DNA of 64,000 bases, taken from positions 806,001 through 870,000 of the forward strand of contig NZ_JAFIQX010000001.1 of NCBI RefSeq assembly GCF_017356035.1, written 5' to 3'. Both the position numbers and the translations under genes were made by a program. Origin of the DNA: Longitalea luteola (GTDB taxonomy: Bacteria; Bacteroidota; Bacteroidia; Chitinophagales; Chitinophagaceae). Of the stretch, positions 8,775 to 18,952 are shown in pieces. The notes under the pieces were generated by a model. The model was not told where the DNA came from, did not search any database, and was given only the letters and a program-made list of their open reading frames with translations. The stretch's first letter is position 1. Each line of letters starts with the position of its first letter.

Positions 8775-8813
8775 AAAAAAAAGGAGTATCTCCAACCGGA
8801 GATGCTCCTTTTT
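8775..8813 (+). terminator. Terminator-like hairpin
   Basis: AAGGAGTATCTCC / GGAGATGCTCCTT stem (two internal mismatches) flanked by A8 and T5. It lies about 300 bp beyond the metallophosphoesterase stop and could work in either direction. Confidence 0.6.
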
Positions 8814-8925
8814 ACGTAAAAGCAGGTTTCGAAGGGCTTCAGAAGTAGTACGAACGGTATGTCTGTGTCAGGCCTTACATAGGCCGGGTACGGACGGCTG
8901 TACAGGTTACGGATCGGAATTAATT

Positions 8926-9069
8926 AAGGCGCAAGGCACAAAGCTGAAGGCACAAGGCCGAAGGCTAAAGGCGCAAGGCCGAAGGCAAATACAAAACCCC
9001 TGGCGCGAAAGCGCCTGCACAAAACAAGCGTTAAGCCTTCAGCCGTCAGCCTTTTGCGTTAGCGTAAAG
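8926..9069. repeat. Inverted heptamer array (AAGGCNN word) with conserved core
   Basis: Left arm has about eight 7-bp units (AAGGCGC, AAGGCAC, AAGGCCG, AAGGCTA). A core at 8978-9020 contains GGCAAATACAAAACCCC and the GGCGC/GCGCC hairpin. The right arm carries GCGTTAAGCCTTCAGCC words. The core recurs in reverse complement at 19895-19936. Confidence 0.75.
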
Positions 9070-9424
9070 GAAGACCAGCTAAAATACTATTTGCTACTAC
9101 AGTTTGGGTTGTTATACATGAAAAGTCGTTTACGTGCAACGGGCCACCATAAACCATTTTAGCCAGTCTCCTTGTTCAGATTACTAATCAGACCTTAACC
9201 ACGAACTCATTAGGGTTATTTGTTATGCCAGGGGCATTTCTACGGTAAAGGGACAAGGATGCTCTACGATGTCAGGGATCAGGGGTATTTATACAGTTAG
9301 TTTCAGTGGGTTTTCTTCGTATTGACCACACAAAAATACGTTGTGAAAACCCCCTTCTGCGGGTTCATTCGGTGAATCGGGTAAATATGTAGCCGAATGC
9401 CTAAAATCGTCCGGTGAGCGTTTT

Positions 9425-12055
9425 TTAAAATACCCGGGCGTTCAGCAGCTGGTTTACTTCCTGTATCAACAAGTGCTTATAATCATTCAGCTTGTCGTAC
9501 TCGGTCGACAGCTGGGTGGCCGCCGTATTCTTTTTGGCCAGTTTTTCCAATTTTTCCAGTTGCTGAAAAAAAGGCGTGTTTTTACCCAGGATAGAAACGG
9601 TTGATTGAATATGATGGGAGAGTGCGGCCACCTGTTGCGCATCTTTGTGATCGATCGCATTTTTAAGGGCCTCCATTTCGCCGGGGAATTGTTTCAGGAA
9701 TTGTTTGATGATGGTTTTTAAGAAGTCGCCATTGCCCATCACCATGTCCTGCAGAAAGTCGAGATCAATATAATGCAGATCGTTTTTAAGCATTTCAATA
9801 TTGGTATTTCGGTCGTTGGCCAGGTATTTAGTCAGCAGCGAGTACAATTCTTTTTCATGAATCGGTTTGGAAATGTAATCGTTCATACCATAGCTCAAAC
9901 ATTTTTCACGTTCCCCTGCCAGCGCATGGGCCGTCATGGCAATAATGGGAATATCACTTTTTAATTCCTTGCGTATAGCCTGTGCAGTGGCATAACCATC
10001 CATCAGCGGCATCTGAATATCCAGCAGCACCAGGTGAAATGTAGCGCGCTGCAACCATTCAATGGCCTTGGTGCCGTTATCGGCCAGCTCATAATTCACC
10101 TTCCAGCTTTGAAAAGTGAATTTTATCAATAGCTGGTTCATGGCATTATCCTCTACTACCAGTACACGGGCGTCGGGAAAAGCGCCGCTGCTGATCTCCG
10201 TTCTTTCGGTCACAGCAGGGGGTATGGATTCTCCCATGGTTACCAGTGAATATTCAATATCAAATATAAATTCTGTGCCTTTGCCGGGTTCGCTATTCAC
10301 CCTTATGTGTCCTCCCTGGAGCTGCACGAGGTTCTTTACAATAGAGAGGCCGAGCCCGGTGCCGCCATATTTGCGGGTGGTATCTGTTTCCCCCTGCTGA
10401 AACCGTTCGAAAACGGTTTCCAGTTTATCGGCAGGAATTCCAATGCCGCTGTCCTTAACGGAAAACTGCAAGCGCACCAGATCATCCTGCTGCGAAAGGG
10501 CAGTGATATTGATGAAGATGCCGCCTTTCTGGGTAAACTTGATGGCATTGCTGATGAGGTTCACCAGGATCTGGGTAAGCCGTACGGCGTCGCCATTAAG
10601 GGTGTCGGGAATATTTTCCTGGATGTATAATGAAAAGGACAGGTTCTTTTCCCGGGCTTTATGATAGAACATCGTTTCAACAGAGCTGCAAAGTCCGCGG
10701 ATACTGAACGGATTTTTTTCAATCCGCAACATGCCGGCTTCTATTTTGGATATATCGAGTATATCATTGATAATGGCCAGCAGGTTTTCACTGGCAGATT
10801 GGATGAGGTTAACGAATTGTTGCTGCTCCTCTGACAACCTGGTCTTCTGTAACAGGTTGGTAAATCCGATGACGGAGTTGATAGGCGTTCGTATTTCATG
10901 GCTCATGTTGGCCAAAAACTGCTCCTTCACATTGGCCGATTCAATGGCCTGCCGCCGGGCTTCTTTTAAAGCCGTTTCTGCTTTTTGTTGTTCGGTGATA
11001 TCAAAAATAGTAGAGCGGCTGGAGACATAATTCCCTTCACTGTCATATACTGCAACACTGTTCAACACAACGGGAAAGGTGGTGCCCGATTTCGTGCGCA
11101 TCGTCAACCGGCGTTCCCGTACAGAACCGGTTCGCTTGAAGTTGCTGAAGTTCTCCCGCACGCTCCTCGCTGTGGCTTCATCAAGGATATCGTATATATA
11201 CAGCTTACCTACCACTTCGTCGCGGGTATAACCAAGCCATTTTAGTTCGGTATCATTGATGGCGATTATGCGTGCGTCACCATCGAGTGAATGGTAACCG
11301 CAGGGGGCATTGTTATACAGGTCCTGGATTTCGGCAGAGATCCTTTCAATGTTCTGCCTGGCTTCTGTTTCATTGTCGTTCGCCTGTTTCAGCTTTTTGA
11401 TCAGTTGATGCTGTCGCATTAAATGACGTATCACCAGCATACTTAGGATCACAATGCCCGACAGGCCGAGTATAGTGAGCAGGCGGCTGATGGCCAGTAC
11501 AATGACCGTGCGTTTTCTGTTCTGTGCTATACCGGCCTGCAGCTGTTCATACAATTCTTTTTCCAGCTGCATCGACAGATCGGTAATGCTGTCGCGCAAA
11601 ATGGTGCCTGCTTTACTGGAGATCCTTTTTTCTGCTTCGGCTTTTCCAAAGCGCGTATAAACATCGATGATCTCATTATTGATCAGGATCCTTTTTTCAA
11701 TAAGCGATGCCAGGCGGGTAAAGGAGGCCTGGTTGTACTGGTTCATGGAAGCCTGCTGCAAGCTAGCCAGTTCCTGTTTCAATAAATTAAGTGTGTCTGC
11801 AACACCGGCTATAAAGTTGCTGTCGCCCGTAATTACAAAACCCCTCACCAGGCTTTCGGTAAGAATGACGTTTTTTACAATGTTCTGGAGCTTGTTATGT
11901 AAATGGAAAGATTCGATGGCATCGCGGCTGGCTGAGCGGGATTTACTAATGATCCGCTCGGTGTTGAGTTGAAGAATAATGCCTGCTGCTATAAAAGCCA
12001 CCGAAAAGGCAATGCTATAAAATATAAGCCTGTTAGGTTTGATTTGTCTCTTCAT
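9425..12055 (-). CDS. Hybrid sensor histidine kinase with receiver and HPt-like domains
   Basis: An 876-aa inner-membrane phosphorelay kinase. TM1 is at about 10-30 and TM2 at about 183-211, and they bracket a periplasmic CHASE3-like helical sensor. A PAS domain follows (about 240-360), then HisKA with the phospho-His in MSHEIRTPINS (H386). The ATPase part has NLISNAIKFTQKGG, DSGIGIP and GGTGLGLSIVK. The receiver contains LVLLDIQMPLMDG, and the C-terminus is HPt-like (ALSHHIQST). It lies 77 bp downstream of the LytTR regulator on the same strand, which is its likely partner. The sensed signal is unknown. Confidence 0.92.
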   Translation of the reverse strand: MKRQIKPNRLIFYSIAFSVAFIAAGIILQLNTERIISKSRSASRDAIESFHLHNKLQNIVKNVILTESLVRGFVITGDSNFIAGVADTLNLLKQELASLQQASMNQYNQASFTRLASLIEKRILINNEIIDVYTRFGKAEAEKRISSKAGTILRDSITDLSMQLEKELYEQLQAGIAQNRKRTVIVLAISRLLTILGLSGIVILSMLVIRHLMRQHQLIKKLKQANDNETEARQNIERISAEIQDLYNNAPCGYHSLDGDARIIAINDTELKWLGYTRDEVVGKLYIYDILDEATARSVRENFSNFKRTGSVRERRLTMRTKSGTTFPVVLNSVAVYDSEGNYVSSRSTIFDITEQQKAETALKEARRQAIESANVKEQFLANMSHEIRTPINSVIGFTNLLQKTRLSEEQQQFVNLIQSASENLLAIINDILDISKIEAGMLRIEKNPFSIRGLCSSVETMFYHKAREKNLSFSLYIQENIPDTLNGDAVRLTQILVNLISNAIKFTQKGGIFINITALSQQDDLVRLQFSVKDSGIGIPADKLETVFERFQQGETDTTRKYGGTGLGLSIVKNLVQLQGGHIRVNSEPGKGTEFIFDIEYSLVTMGESIPPAVTERTEISSGAFPDARVLVVEDNAMNQLLIKFTFQSWKVNYELADNGTKAIEWLQRATFHLVLLDIQMPLMDGYATAQAIRKELKSDIPIIAMTAHALAGEREKCLSYGMNDYISKPIHEKELYSLLTKYLANDRNTNIEMLKNDLHYIDLDFLQDMVMGNGDFLKTIIKQFLKQFPGEMEALKNAIDHKDAQQVAALSHHIQSTVSILGKNTPFFQQLEKLEKLAKKNTAATQLSTEYDKLNDYKHLLIQEVNQLLNARVF

Positions 12056-12132
12056 GGTAACTGCTGCTACCTCACAGCAACCTAACCTTAACCTGGGAAC
12101 GGAAATTCCGATACTGCAATTTAATTATAATC

Positions 12133-12828
12133 TTACAATAACTTGATTTTCTGAATAAGTTTGCTGCGATAACTTTCGGCTACGGGTATGGGGGTATTGG
12201 TAATATTGACGGCGCCATCTTCAATGGAGTCGATCTTGTCGAGAGAGATGATATAACTGCGATGAACGCGCATAAGCCGGCCTGAATTGATCTTTTCTTC
12301 GACCGCCTTAAGCGTAGAATGTACGATATGCCATTGTGTTTCGGTACGGATCTTAACATAATCACCCATGGCTTCTATCCATAATATTTCTTCCAGCCTT
12401 AATTTTTTAAGAATATTATTATCCCTGATAAAAAGATAGTCGTCAGCGGCGGAAGTCACTTCGGAATCGCTTCGCATCATAATGTCCCGCACTTTATCAA
12501 GGGCCTGCATCAGGCGCGGCAGGTTAACTGGTTTTATGAGGTAATCCACCACATTCAGGTCGAAGGCTTCGGCTGCGTACTGCTTCTTGGAGGTGGTGAG
12601 AATGGCCAAAGTTTGTTTGGGCAATATTTTCAACAATTCCAGGCCGGTCATTCCAGGCATTTCTATATCCAAAAGAACCAAATCAGGCGGATTGGCCGTA
12701 ATATTGCGGTGTGCCTCTATAGCATCTTTACATTCGCCAGTGACCTGTAACCTTCCGGTTTGCAGCGCCAGTTGATGTAAGGTAAGCCTCGACAAGTCGT
12801 TGTCGTCCACGATCAAACAGGTTATCAT
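12133..12828 (-). CDS. LytTR-type response regulator
   Basis: A 231-aa regulator with a receiver domain (residues 1-120, phospho-acceptor D54 in VLLDIEMPGMTG). A C-terminal LytTR DNA-binding domain follows (about 135-231: ILWIEAMGDYVKI, RLMRVHRSYIISL). Such proteins bind direct repeats upstream of envelope or adhesion genes. It is the first gene of an apparent two-gene unit with the hybrid kinase and is divergent from the protein at 12973. Because the kinase has its own receiver and HPt, a multi-step phosphorelay ending on D54 is plausible. Confidence 0.92.
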   Translation of the reverse strand: MITCLIVDDNDLSRLTLHQLALQTGRLQVTGECKDAIEAHRNITANPPDLVLLDIEMPGMTGLELLKILPKQTLAILTTSKKQYAAEAFDLNVVDYLIKPVNLPRLMQALDKVRDIMMRSDSEVTSAADDYLFIRDNNILKKLRLEEILWIEAMGDYVKIRTETQWHIVHSTLKAVEEKINSGRLMRVHRSYIISLDKIDSIEDGAVNITNTPIPVAESYRSKLIQKIKLL

Positions 12829-12972
12829 AGTGTAATGGTCGTAATAGTTAAGGTAATATAAGTTAGCAAAAAATTAGTAATGATTAAACCGGCCGCTATT
12901 TTTTTAATCTCAACTACTGTATCCTGTGCAATATGCACCGGGTATGCCGCTTGCCGGATAATTAGCAAACGT

Positions 12973-13977
12973 ATGAAGAAATTGCTCGTTCTGATCGTTT
13001 TCACGGTTGCTATGCAACCTGCTTTTTCCCAGAACGGGGGAAAACTCGATTCTTTATTTGCCACAGGCGATACCACCGCCATTCTGGATTCATTATTAAA
13101 AGATTTTGATACCTATTTAGACAGCCTGGCAGGCCGTAAAAGCTTTTTTATGGTGAACACGGCTGTTGGTACCGGATTCTTTAGCTTTAACGACAAGAAT
13201 ACGGTTACCGTAAATACCGAAAGGAAGCTCATATTTTCACCATCGGCCGGGTATTTTCACAGGTCGGGCCTGGGTATATCTGCCTCAGGATACGCCCTCA
13301 TGAATAAGGGCGTGAATTTTTACCAGTTCTCTATCAGCCCGTCCTTCGATTATATAAAAAAGCGTTTTTCGGCCGGCATCGCATATACCAGGTACTTTAC
13401 CAAAGATTCCCTGGACTTTTACACCACACCCATCCAAAATGAACTGTTTGCCTATTTTTCTTATAAAAAGTGGTGGCTGCGGCCAACGATCAGCCTGAGC
13501 TACGGCTGGGGCAGTAATGAAGAATACCGGAAAAGAGAAGCCTTCCGCCTTGCACAATTGCTTCAACGCGAGAACCGCTATTATGTGATCATAAAGAGCG
13601 TAGAATCGGTAAGTGATCTTTCTGCTACTTTTTCTTTACGTAAGGATATTGACTGGTATAACGTATTAAGTAAATCTGACAACCTAACGTTAACGCCTAT
13701 CGCCATGTTGAATGCCGGTACGCAAACCTACGGATTCAACACCTCTTACTCTTATAACTTTTCACCGGTGCGCATCAACTCACTGCCCAGCAATAATGAT
13801 GTATCGGACAATACGCAATTTGCGTTACAATCGGCCTGCCTGGCGGTTAGAGGCAGCTATTTAAAGGGCAGGTTCCTGTTGCAGTCACAGGTGTTGTTCG
13901 ACTATTATCTGCAGGACCTTGACAGCGGTTCAAAGCTGAATTCTGTTTACAGCATCACAGCAGGATTGAGTTTTTAA
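12973..13977 (+). CDS. Secreted protein, probable outer-membrane beta-barrel
   Basis: A 334-aa protein with no family I can name. I choose the start MKKLLVLIVFTVAMQPAFSQ because it gives a clean signal peptide; an open frame continues 31 codons upstream. The mature part has many alternating aromatic/hydrophobic stretches (NTAVGTGFFSFND, GYFHRSGLGISASGY, RFSAGIAYTRYF) and ends in SVYSITAGLSF. This terminal aromatic residue and strand pattern are typical of outer-membrane barrels. It is divergent from the LytTR regulator, so it may be a target of that regulator. Confidence 0.7.
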   Translation: MKKLLVLIVFTVAMQPAFSQNGGKLDSLFATGDTTAILDSLLKDFDTYLDSLAGRKSFFMVNTAVGTGFFSFNDKNTVTVNTERKLIFSPSAGYFHRSGLGISASGYALMNKGVNFYQFSISPSFDYIKKRFSAGIAYTRYFTKDSLDFYTTPIQNELFAYFSYKKWWLRPTISLSYGWGSNEEYRKREAFRLAQLLQRENRYYVIIKSVESVSDLSATFSLRKDIDWYNVLSKSDNLTLTPIAMLNAGTQTYGFNTSYSYNFSPVRINSLPSNNDVSDNTQFALQSACLAVRGSYLKGRFLLQSQVLFDYYLQDLDSGSKLNSVYSITAGLSF

Positions 13978-14087
13978 TAATTGATTTTTAAGCATTTCTT
14001 CACGCAGCTGTTAAGGGAAATTAACAGCCATGGTTGAACCTTGGCATATAAGTTGAAATTCTATAGGTGAACCATAAAAAACAAAAT

Positions 14088-14675
14088 ATGAAACTCAAAT
14101 CCCTGGCGTTATTAACAATTGCTTTTACAATTACTACGTTTTCTTTTGCTCAAGGATTTCATATTGGTGCGAAAGCCGGTGCTAATATTTTCAAAGTAGA
14201 TGGTACATCAATGAAAGATGAATTTAAGTTCGGCTACAACCTGGGTGCATTTGCCGAATTGAATTTCTCTGAAAAATGGGGTATCCAACCTGAAGTAATG
14301 TGGAATCAAACCAACTTCAGGACTGGTAATAACTTTAATGATATTTATCCGGGTGGTAAAAATGACCTGGAGGGTAAATTGAATTATTTAAGCATTCCTG
14401 TGCTTTTAAGTTTCAGCCCTGCCAAGATCATTTCTTTTCAGGCAGGTCCTCAATTTGGAATTTTGCTGAACCAGGATGAAAGCCTGTTTGAGAATGGAAG
14501 AGAAGCTTTTAAAAGCGGTGATTTCTCCATGCTGGGCGGTGTACAATTGAATCTCGGCGCTCTTAAATTAGGCGGCCGTTACACAGTTGGCCTGGCAAAC
14601 ATCAACGACATCGATGACCGGGAAAAATGGAAGAACCAGGGCTTCCAGGTGTATCTCGGTACAAGGATCTTATAG
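14088..14675 (+). CDS. Porin family (PorT-like) outer-membrane barrel protein
   Basis: A 195-aa small barrel protein of the outer-membrane beta-barrel/PorT group common in Bacteroidota. The start MKLKSLALLTIAFTITTFSF gives a signal peptide cleaved after FAQ. The mature sequence begins GFHIGAKAGANIFKV, continues with PEVMWNQTNF and LSIPVLLSFSPAK, and ends with a barrel-like strand (FQVYLGTRIL). Function is unknown; relatives are abundant envelope proteins. A bidirectional terminator follows 18 bp downstream. Confidence 0.85.
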   Translation: MKLKSLALLTIAFTITTFSFAQGFHIGAKAGANIFKVDGTSMKDEFKFGYNLGAFAELNFSEKWGIQPEVMWNQTNFRTGNNFNDIYPGGKNDLEGKLNYLSIPVLLSFSPAKIISFQAGPQFGILLNQDESLFENGREAFKSGDFSMLGGVQLNLGALKLGGRYTVGLANINDIDDREKWKNQGFQVYLGTRIL

Positions 14676-14692
14676 ACGTAACTTCCCTACAT

Positions 14693-14727
14693 AAAAAAAG
14701 CTCTGTGGTTACCTGCAGAGCTTTTTT
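14693..14727. terminator. Bidirectional terminator
   Basis: GCTCTG / CAGAGC stem flanked by A7 and T6, between the convergent porin-like gene and pgi. Confidence 0.8.
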
Positions 14728-14735
14728 GTTATAGT

Positions 14736-14812
14736 GAGGTCTGAAGTCGGAAGTCTGAAATTAGGGTTTAAATTTCTGACCTCGGACTTCAGACCTTAGA
14801 CTTCAAATCTCG
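14736..14812. repeat. Long hairpin of GAAGTCT heptamers
   Basis: The left arm (14737-14762) and right arm (14771-14796) are inverted repeats matching at about 23 of 26 positions, with an 8-nt loop. Each arm is itself made of 7-bp units (CTGAAGT, CGGAAGT). Related words occur at 27829 and 58538. Confidence 0.75.
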
Positions 14813-14815
14813 GCA

Positions 14816-16468
14816 TTAAGCCTTCATCCTCTTCCACGCATTGATAAGTCCATTGGTAGAAGAATCATGGTTGCTCACAGGCTTATCGTCCTGCAGTTCG
14901 GGCAGAATATTATTGGCAAGCTGTTTACCCAGCTCAACACCCCATTGATCAAAGCTGAAGATATTCCAGATCACACCCTGTACAAAGATCTTGTGTTCGT
15001 ATAAGGCGATCAGCTGACCCAATGTATACGGTGTGATCTTTTTTACCAGGAATGAATTGGTAGGCCGGTTGCCGGTAAATACTTTAAAAGGCAGCAGCGC
15101 TTTTATTTCTTCTGCAGATTTACCTGCTTTAATGAGTTCAGCTTCTGCTTCTACCTCCGTTTTACCATTCATCAATGCTTCCGTTTGTGCAAAGAAGTTT
15201 GACAACAGTTTGGCATGATGATCGCCTACAGGGTTGTGGCTGTTGGCCGGCGCAATAAAATCGCAGGGGATCAGCAGCGTGCCCTGGTGGATCAGCTGGT
15301 AAAATGCATGCTGGCCATTAGTGCCTGGTTCGCCCCAGATAACCGGACCGGTGTTGTAACGTACCTCTTTTCCTCTGCGGTCAACACTTTTACCATTGCT
15401 TTCCATATTTCCCTGTTGAAAATAGGCTGCAAAGCGGTGCAGGTATTGATCGTAAGGTAAAATAGCTTCTGTTTGGCTATCGAAGAAATTGGTGTACCAC
15501 AGGCCTATGAGCGCCATGATAACCGGGATATTCTTTTCGAAAGGCGTAGTGCGGAAATGCCGGTCGGTGGAATGAGCGCCTTTTAACAGCGATTCAAAAT
15601 GTTCGAAGCCTACGGTCAACGCTATAGATAAGCCAATGGCGCTCCATAAGGAATAGCGGCCGCCTACCCAGTCCCAGAACTCGAACATATTGGCTTTATC
15701 GATCCCAAATTTCACTACCTCTTTTTCATTGGTGCTAAGCGCTACAAAATGTTTGGCAACAGCGCTTTCATCACCAGCTGCATCCAGGAACCATTGCCGC
15801 GCCGTATGGGCATTGGTCATGGTTTCCTGGGTAGTGAATGTTTTGGAAGCTATGAGGAAAAGGGTCTCCTGCGGATTAACCTTACGCAGGGTCTCAATAA
15901 TATGCGTGGCGTCTATATTCGATACAAAGAAAACCTGGATGTCTTTTTTCCAGTAAGGTTTCAATGCCTCAGTAACCATATACGGACCAAGATCGCTACC
16001 GCCTATGCCGATGTTCACGATGTATTTTATCTTATGACCGGTGTAGCCCGTCCACTCGCCGCTGTGAATGCGTTCGCAGAAATGTTTCATTTGCTGCAAA
16101 ACCTGCTGTACCTGGGGCATTACGTTCTTGCCTTGTGCAAATACAGGCTCATTGCTCATATTGCGCAGTGCCGTATGTAATACTGATCTTCCTTCTGTTT
16201 CGTTGATGGCATCGCCGGTGAACATTGCTTCAATGGCTTCGGGCAACTTACATTCATTGGCCAGATCGAACAGCAATGAAAGGGTTTTGGCAGAAATGCG
16301 GTTCTTGGAATAGTCGAATAATATGTCTTCGAACTGGATGGAAAAATCCCTGAACCTGTCGGGATTGTCGGCAAACAATTCGCGCAAATGTGTCTCTGAG
16401 ATCTTCTTATAATGGCGTTCGAGTTTATCCCATGCATCGGTTTGATGAGGCTTGATCTTTGGTAACAT
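14816..16468 (-). CDS. pgi: Glucose-6-phosphate isomerase
   Basis: Interconverts glucose-6-phosphate and fructose-6-phosphate in glycolysis and gluconeogenesis. The 550-aa length matches the long bacterial/eukaryotic type. Signatures seen are [18 protein letters not shown], the phosphate-binding [32 protein letters not shown] and the C-terminal [22 protein letters not shown] box lies 18-25 bp before the start codon and fits the Bacteroidota -7 element. The gene stands alone, convergent with the porin-like gene. Confidence 0.97.
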   Translation of the reverse strand: MLPKIKPHQTDAWDKLERHYKKISETHLRELFADNPDRFRDFSIQFEDILFDYSKNRISAKTLSLLFDLANECKLPEAIEAMFTGDAINETEGRSVLHTALRNMSNEPVFAQGKNVMPQVQQVLQQMKHFCERIHSGEWTGYTGHKIKYIVNIGIGGSDLGPYMVTEALKPYWKKDIQVFFVSNIDATHIIETLRKVNPQETLFLIASKTFTTQETMTNAHTARQWFLDAAGDESAVAKHFVALSTNEKEVVKFGIDKANMFEFWDWVGGRYSLWSAIGLSIALTVGFEHFESLLKGAHSTDRHFRTTPFEKNIPVIMALIGLWYTNFFDSQTEAILPYDQYLHRFAAYFQQGNMESNGKSVDRRGKEVRYNTGPVIWGEPGTNGQHAFYQLIHQGTLLIPCDFIAPANSHNPVGDHHAKLLSNFFAQTEALMNGKTEVEAEAELIKAGKSAEEIKALLPFKVFTGNRPTNSFLVKKITPYTLGQLIALYEHKIFVQGVIWNIFSFDQWGVELGKQLANNILPELQDDKPVSNHDSSTNGLINAWKRMKA

Positions 16469-16485
16469 ACTTCTTGAATTAGATT

Positions 16486-16493
16486 CAAAATTA
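16486..16493 (-). promoter_or_regulatory. Candidate -7 box upstream of pgi
   Basis: TAATTTTG on the minus strand matches the Bacteroidota TAnnTTTG -7 consensus. No clear -33 TTG is visible at the expected distance. Confidence 0.35.
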
Positions 16494-16502
16494 AAGGATT
16501 CT

Positions 16503-16655
16503 TGGTACTAACTGCCAGGTTCCTGGTTCTATGGTTACAGGTTTCAGGTACCAGTTACCAGTTACCGGTTACTTGGAAATAAACTGTAACCTGGAACTTG
16601 TAACTGTATATTGTATTCCATTATCACATTATCACATTATCACATTATCAAATTG
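16503..16655. repeat. GTTACC heptamer pair joined to an ATTATCAC octamer array
   Basis: From 16503 to about 16604 are GTTACCA/GTTACCG units and an inverted arm (CTGTAACCTGGAACTTGTAAC in two overlapping parts). From 16610 the boundary word ATTGTATTCC leads into four copies of an 8-bp unit (ATTATCAC). Both word families recur elsewhere in the window. Confidence 0.75.
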
Positions 16656-16689
16656 CATGTTGTTCAATGGGGCCATACGTGCTTCCACC

Positions 16690-17541
16690 CTATTTTACTA
16701 AGATAACATTAGCCACTTTTCGTTCACCTTCATGGTCCCATTTCTTATTGTCAGAAGGATAGTTCACTACGCCGTTTCCAGGCTGGTTATTGATCCAAAG
16801 GGTAGTGGAGCCGCCGCCGTCGAGGTTAACACCATGTTTTGCCTGCAGCCATTTTATGATATTGGCGAGCTCGGGAAGTGTCATGCCCGCAGCCTGTTCA
16901 TTACGGCCGTCTACAGTAATGAACAGTACCCGTTTTTTGCCCAGCAAGGCAATCGCTGAACGCGGATGGCGAACATGGTTGAAGACGCCGGTATCGAGGG
17001 CCTGCCGTTCGCCCTGCCACAACAACAAGGGGCCTGTAAGCATTACATCGCCTGCTTTTATTTTCGATTCCCAATCGGGCGAGCCATCCCATTTTTCAAA
17101 ACGCAATTTTCCTTTTTTGATCACCAGGGCCAACTGCTGATGCCTAGCCCGCGTTCTTTTAGCCCCCAAACGGTTTTGGTTAAGCACAGTATCGTGCACT
17201 TTGGTATAGTCGACAGAACCGCCATTCTTTACGTCGAAAAAATTGCCGTTAATGGCGGCAATAGCACCGGTTTGCCGGCCGAATTCACTTACCGGTTTCA
17301 GGTCCTTTGCTTCACCAGCCAGGGCTATCGCTTTTTTCTTTTTCAGGGTAATATCAAGGATATTGATATTTTGATTGGCGTTGAACAGGTTCTTGTTGTT
17401 GAAATGATAATGCTTCCAGGTAGTCCCCGGCGCTACAGTTTGTGTTTCCCATTTTGCAGCCACGAATACGGAAGAATCATTTTGAGAAAATACGATCAGG
17501 GAAAAGATCAGGAAAAAATTTGTTATCAGTAATTGTTTCAT
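16690..17541 (-). CDS. Phosphodiester glycosidase (NAGPA-like) family protein
   Basis: A 283-aa exported protein. The signal peptide (MKQLLITNFFLIFSLIVFSQ) is followed by the phosphodiester glycosidase/NAGPA-like domain. Typical motifs are GAIAAINGNFFDVKNGG (about 91-107), RHPRSAIALLGKKRVLF, VDGRNEQAAGMTLPELA and LDGGGSTTLW near the C-terminus. Relatives remove N-acetylglucosamine from phosphodiesters or act on envelope glycopolymers; the substrate here is unknown. A heptamer array adjoins its start codon. Confidence 0.85.
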   Translation of the reverse strand: MKQLLITNFFLIFSLIVFSQNDSSVFVAAKWETQTVAPGTTWKHYHFNNKNLFNANQNINILDITLKKKKAIALAGEAKDLKPVSEFGRQTGAIAAINGNFFDVKNGGSVDYTKVHDTVLNQNRLGAKRTRARHQQLALVIKKGKLRFEKWDGSPDWESKIKAGDVMLTGPLLLWQGERQALDTGVFNHVRHPRSAIALLGKKRVLFITVDGRNEQAAGMTLPELANIIKWLQAKHGVNLDGGGSTTLWINNQPGNGVVNYPSDNKKWDHEGERKVANVILVK

Positions 17542-17589
17542 AGTTCAAAGTTCCTAGTTCAAAGCTTGCAGTTCTTGGTTCCTGGGTCA
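17542..17589. repeat. Heptamer array, AGTTCAA/GTTCCTA words
   Basis: AGTTCAAAGTTCCTAGTTCA and related 7-bp words start immediately next to the start codon of the glycosidase-type gene. The same word family fills 56790-56870. Confidence 0.65.
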
Positions 17590-17641
17590 TTAAATTCTTA
17601 AATTATTAGTTTGTCATTGTCGATTGCCGGTTATCGGTTGA

Positions 17642-18664
17642 TCAGATCTGCAAATTAAGGATCGTATCAATAACATAGTCCACCATGTTTGCTGTAATAT
17701 CGAGGTGCAGCACCATCCTTACGTGCGTGGGAGAGATGGGGATGGTCAAAATGTTCTTTTCCTTCAATGCAGCGGCTACCTGTACAGCATGATAAGGGGC
17801 CTGGATCTCAAAGATGATGATGTTTGTTTCCACAGGTAGTATGCCTGCGGTAAAAGTTGTTTTAATAAGATTGGAGGCAATTTCCCTGGCATTGTCATGG
17901 TCCTGCTGCAACCTGATAATGTTATTCTTCAGGGCATATACGCCGCAGGCGGCCATAAAACCGGCCTGGCGCATGCCGCCACCAAATACCTTACGAACCC
18001 GGCGGGCTTTTTTGATAAATGCCTGGCTGCCTATAAGGATACTTCCTATAGGGCAACCCAATCCTTTATTCAAACAAACAGAAATGCTATGGAATAATTC
18101 ACCGTATTGTTTGGGCGATTCATTGCGCGCTACTATGGCGTTGAACAAGCGTGCGCCATCGAGGTGAAGTGACAGCTGATTGTTGTCACAAACCGTACGG
18201 ATATGTTGTATCTCCTGCAGATCGTAACAGCTGCCGCCGCCCCGGTTCGATGTATTTTCAAGGCAAACCAGCGAAGTATGTGCTTTATGTACATCATCGG
18301 GATTGATAGCTGCTGCTACCTGCTCGGCAGTAATACGACCCCGGTTACCTGGTAACAGCCGCGATTGTACGCCCGAATTAAACGCCATACCACCTCCTTC
18401 GTATTGATACACGTGCGCCGACTGATCACAGATGACTTCATCGCCAGGTTGGGTATGTACTTTGATGGCAATCTGGTTGCTCATGGTTCCCGTAGGGCAA
18501 TACAAAGCGGCTTCCATCCCGAATAGTTCTGCAGCCATGGCCTCAAGCAAATTTACGGTTGGGTCTTCACCAAATACATCATCACCTGCATGGGCCCTTA
18601 ACATGGCGTCCAGCATTTCTGACGTTGGTTGGGTTACTGTATCGGATCTCAGATCAACTATCAT
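17642..18664 (-). CDS. ltaE: Low-specificity threonine aldolase
   Basis: PLP enzyme that cleaves L-threonine/L-allo-threonine to glycine and acetaldehyde. The 340-aa protein starts [18 protein letters not shown], the family's opening motif. It carries [22 protein letters not shown], the aspartate/PLP region [11 protein letters not shown] and the PLP lysine in [12 protein letters not shown] (about K204). Length is normal. Whether it prefers L-threonine or L-allo-threonine cannot be read from sequence. It is monocistronic by appearance. Confidence 0.93.
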   Translation of the reverse strand: MIVDLRSDTVTQPTSEMLDAMLRAHAGDDVFGEDPTVNLLEAMAAELFGMEAALYCPTGTMSNQIAIKVHTQPGDEVICDQSAHVYQYEGGGMAFNSGVQSRLLPGNRGRITAEQVAAAINPDDVHKAHTSLVCLENTSNRGGGSCYDLQEIQHIRTVCDNNQLSLHLDGARLFNAIVARNESPKQYGELFHSISVCLNKGLGCPIGSILIGSQAFIKKARRVRKVFGGGMRQAGFMAACGVYALKNNIIRLQQDHDNAREIASNLIKTTFTAGILPVETNIIIFEIQAPYHAVQVAAALKEKNILTIPISPTHVRMVLHLDITANMVDYVIDTILNLQI

Positions 18665-18734
18665 GGAGTTTCATTCATTATTGAGTTATAAATGTAAATA
18701 CCAATGAGCAAATACCGAAAAAAATGCGCTGTTG

Positions 18735-18794
18735 GGCGGCAATCGGCAATCCTGAATCGTCAGTCGTCAATCGATATTCGTTAATCGGCAGTCC
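18735..18794. repeat. Heptamer array, CGNCAAT word
   Basis: Eight consecutive 7-bp units (CGGCAAT, CGGCAAT, CCTGAAT, CGTCAGT, CGTCAAT, CGATATT, CGTTAAT, CGGCAGT). It has the same period as the other arrays but an unrelated word. Confidence 0.7.
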
Positions 18795-18952
18795 TTGAAT
18801 TGCACGCGCAACCAAGGGCAATGGTTAACCGGTAACACTTGTTACGTCGTTACATTTTTTTTTAACATGACATTAAACTTATAGGAAAACCGTCATTCAA
18901 AAACACGCACTTTACAATAATCAATCAATTTTTACACTTTAAAAGTATCATC

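Larger units (their letters stand above)
8478..9424. other. Repeat-rich intergenic region
   Basis: 947 bp without a convincing gene. It holds a 21-bp tandem array (8547-8759), a terminator (8775-8813) and an inverted heptamer array with a conserved core (8926-9069). From 9070 to 9424 I see nothing recognisable. Open frames at 8616-8819 and 8761-9162 are translations of the repeats. Confidence 0.6.

Noticed and set aside
8761-9162. Open frame of 133 codons with KAQGRRL-type repeats
   Set aside because: It is a translation of the AAGGCNN heptamer array (three 7-bp units make seven codons) and has no start context or homologous fold.
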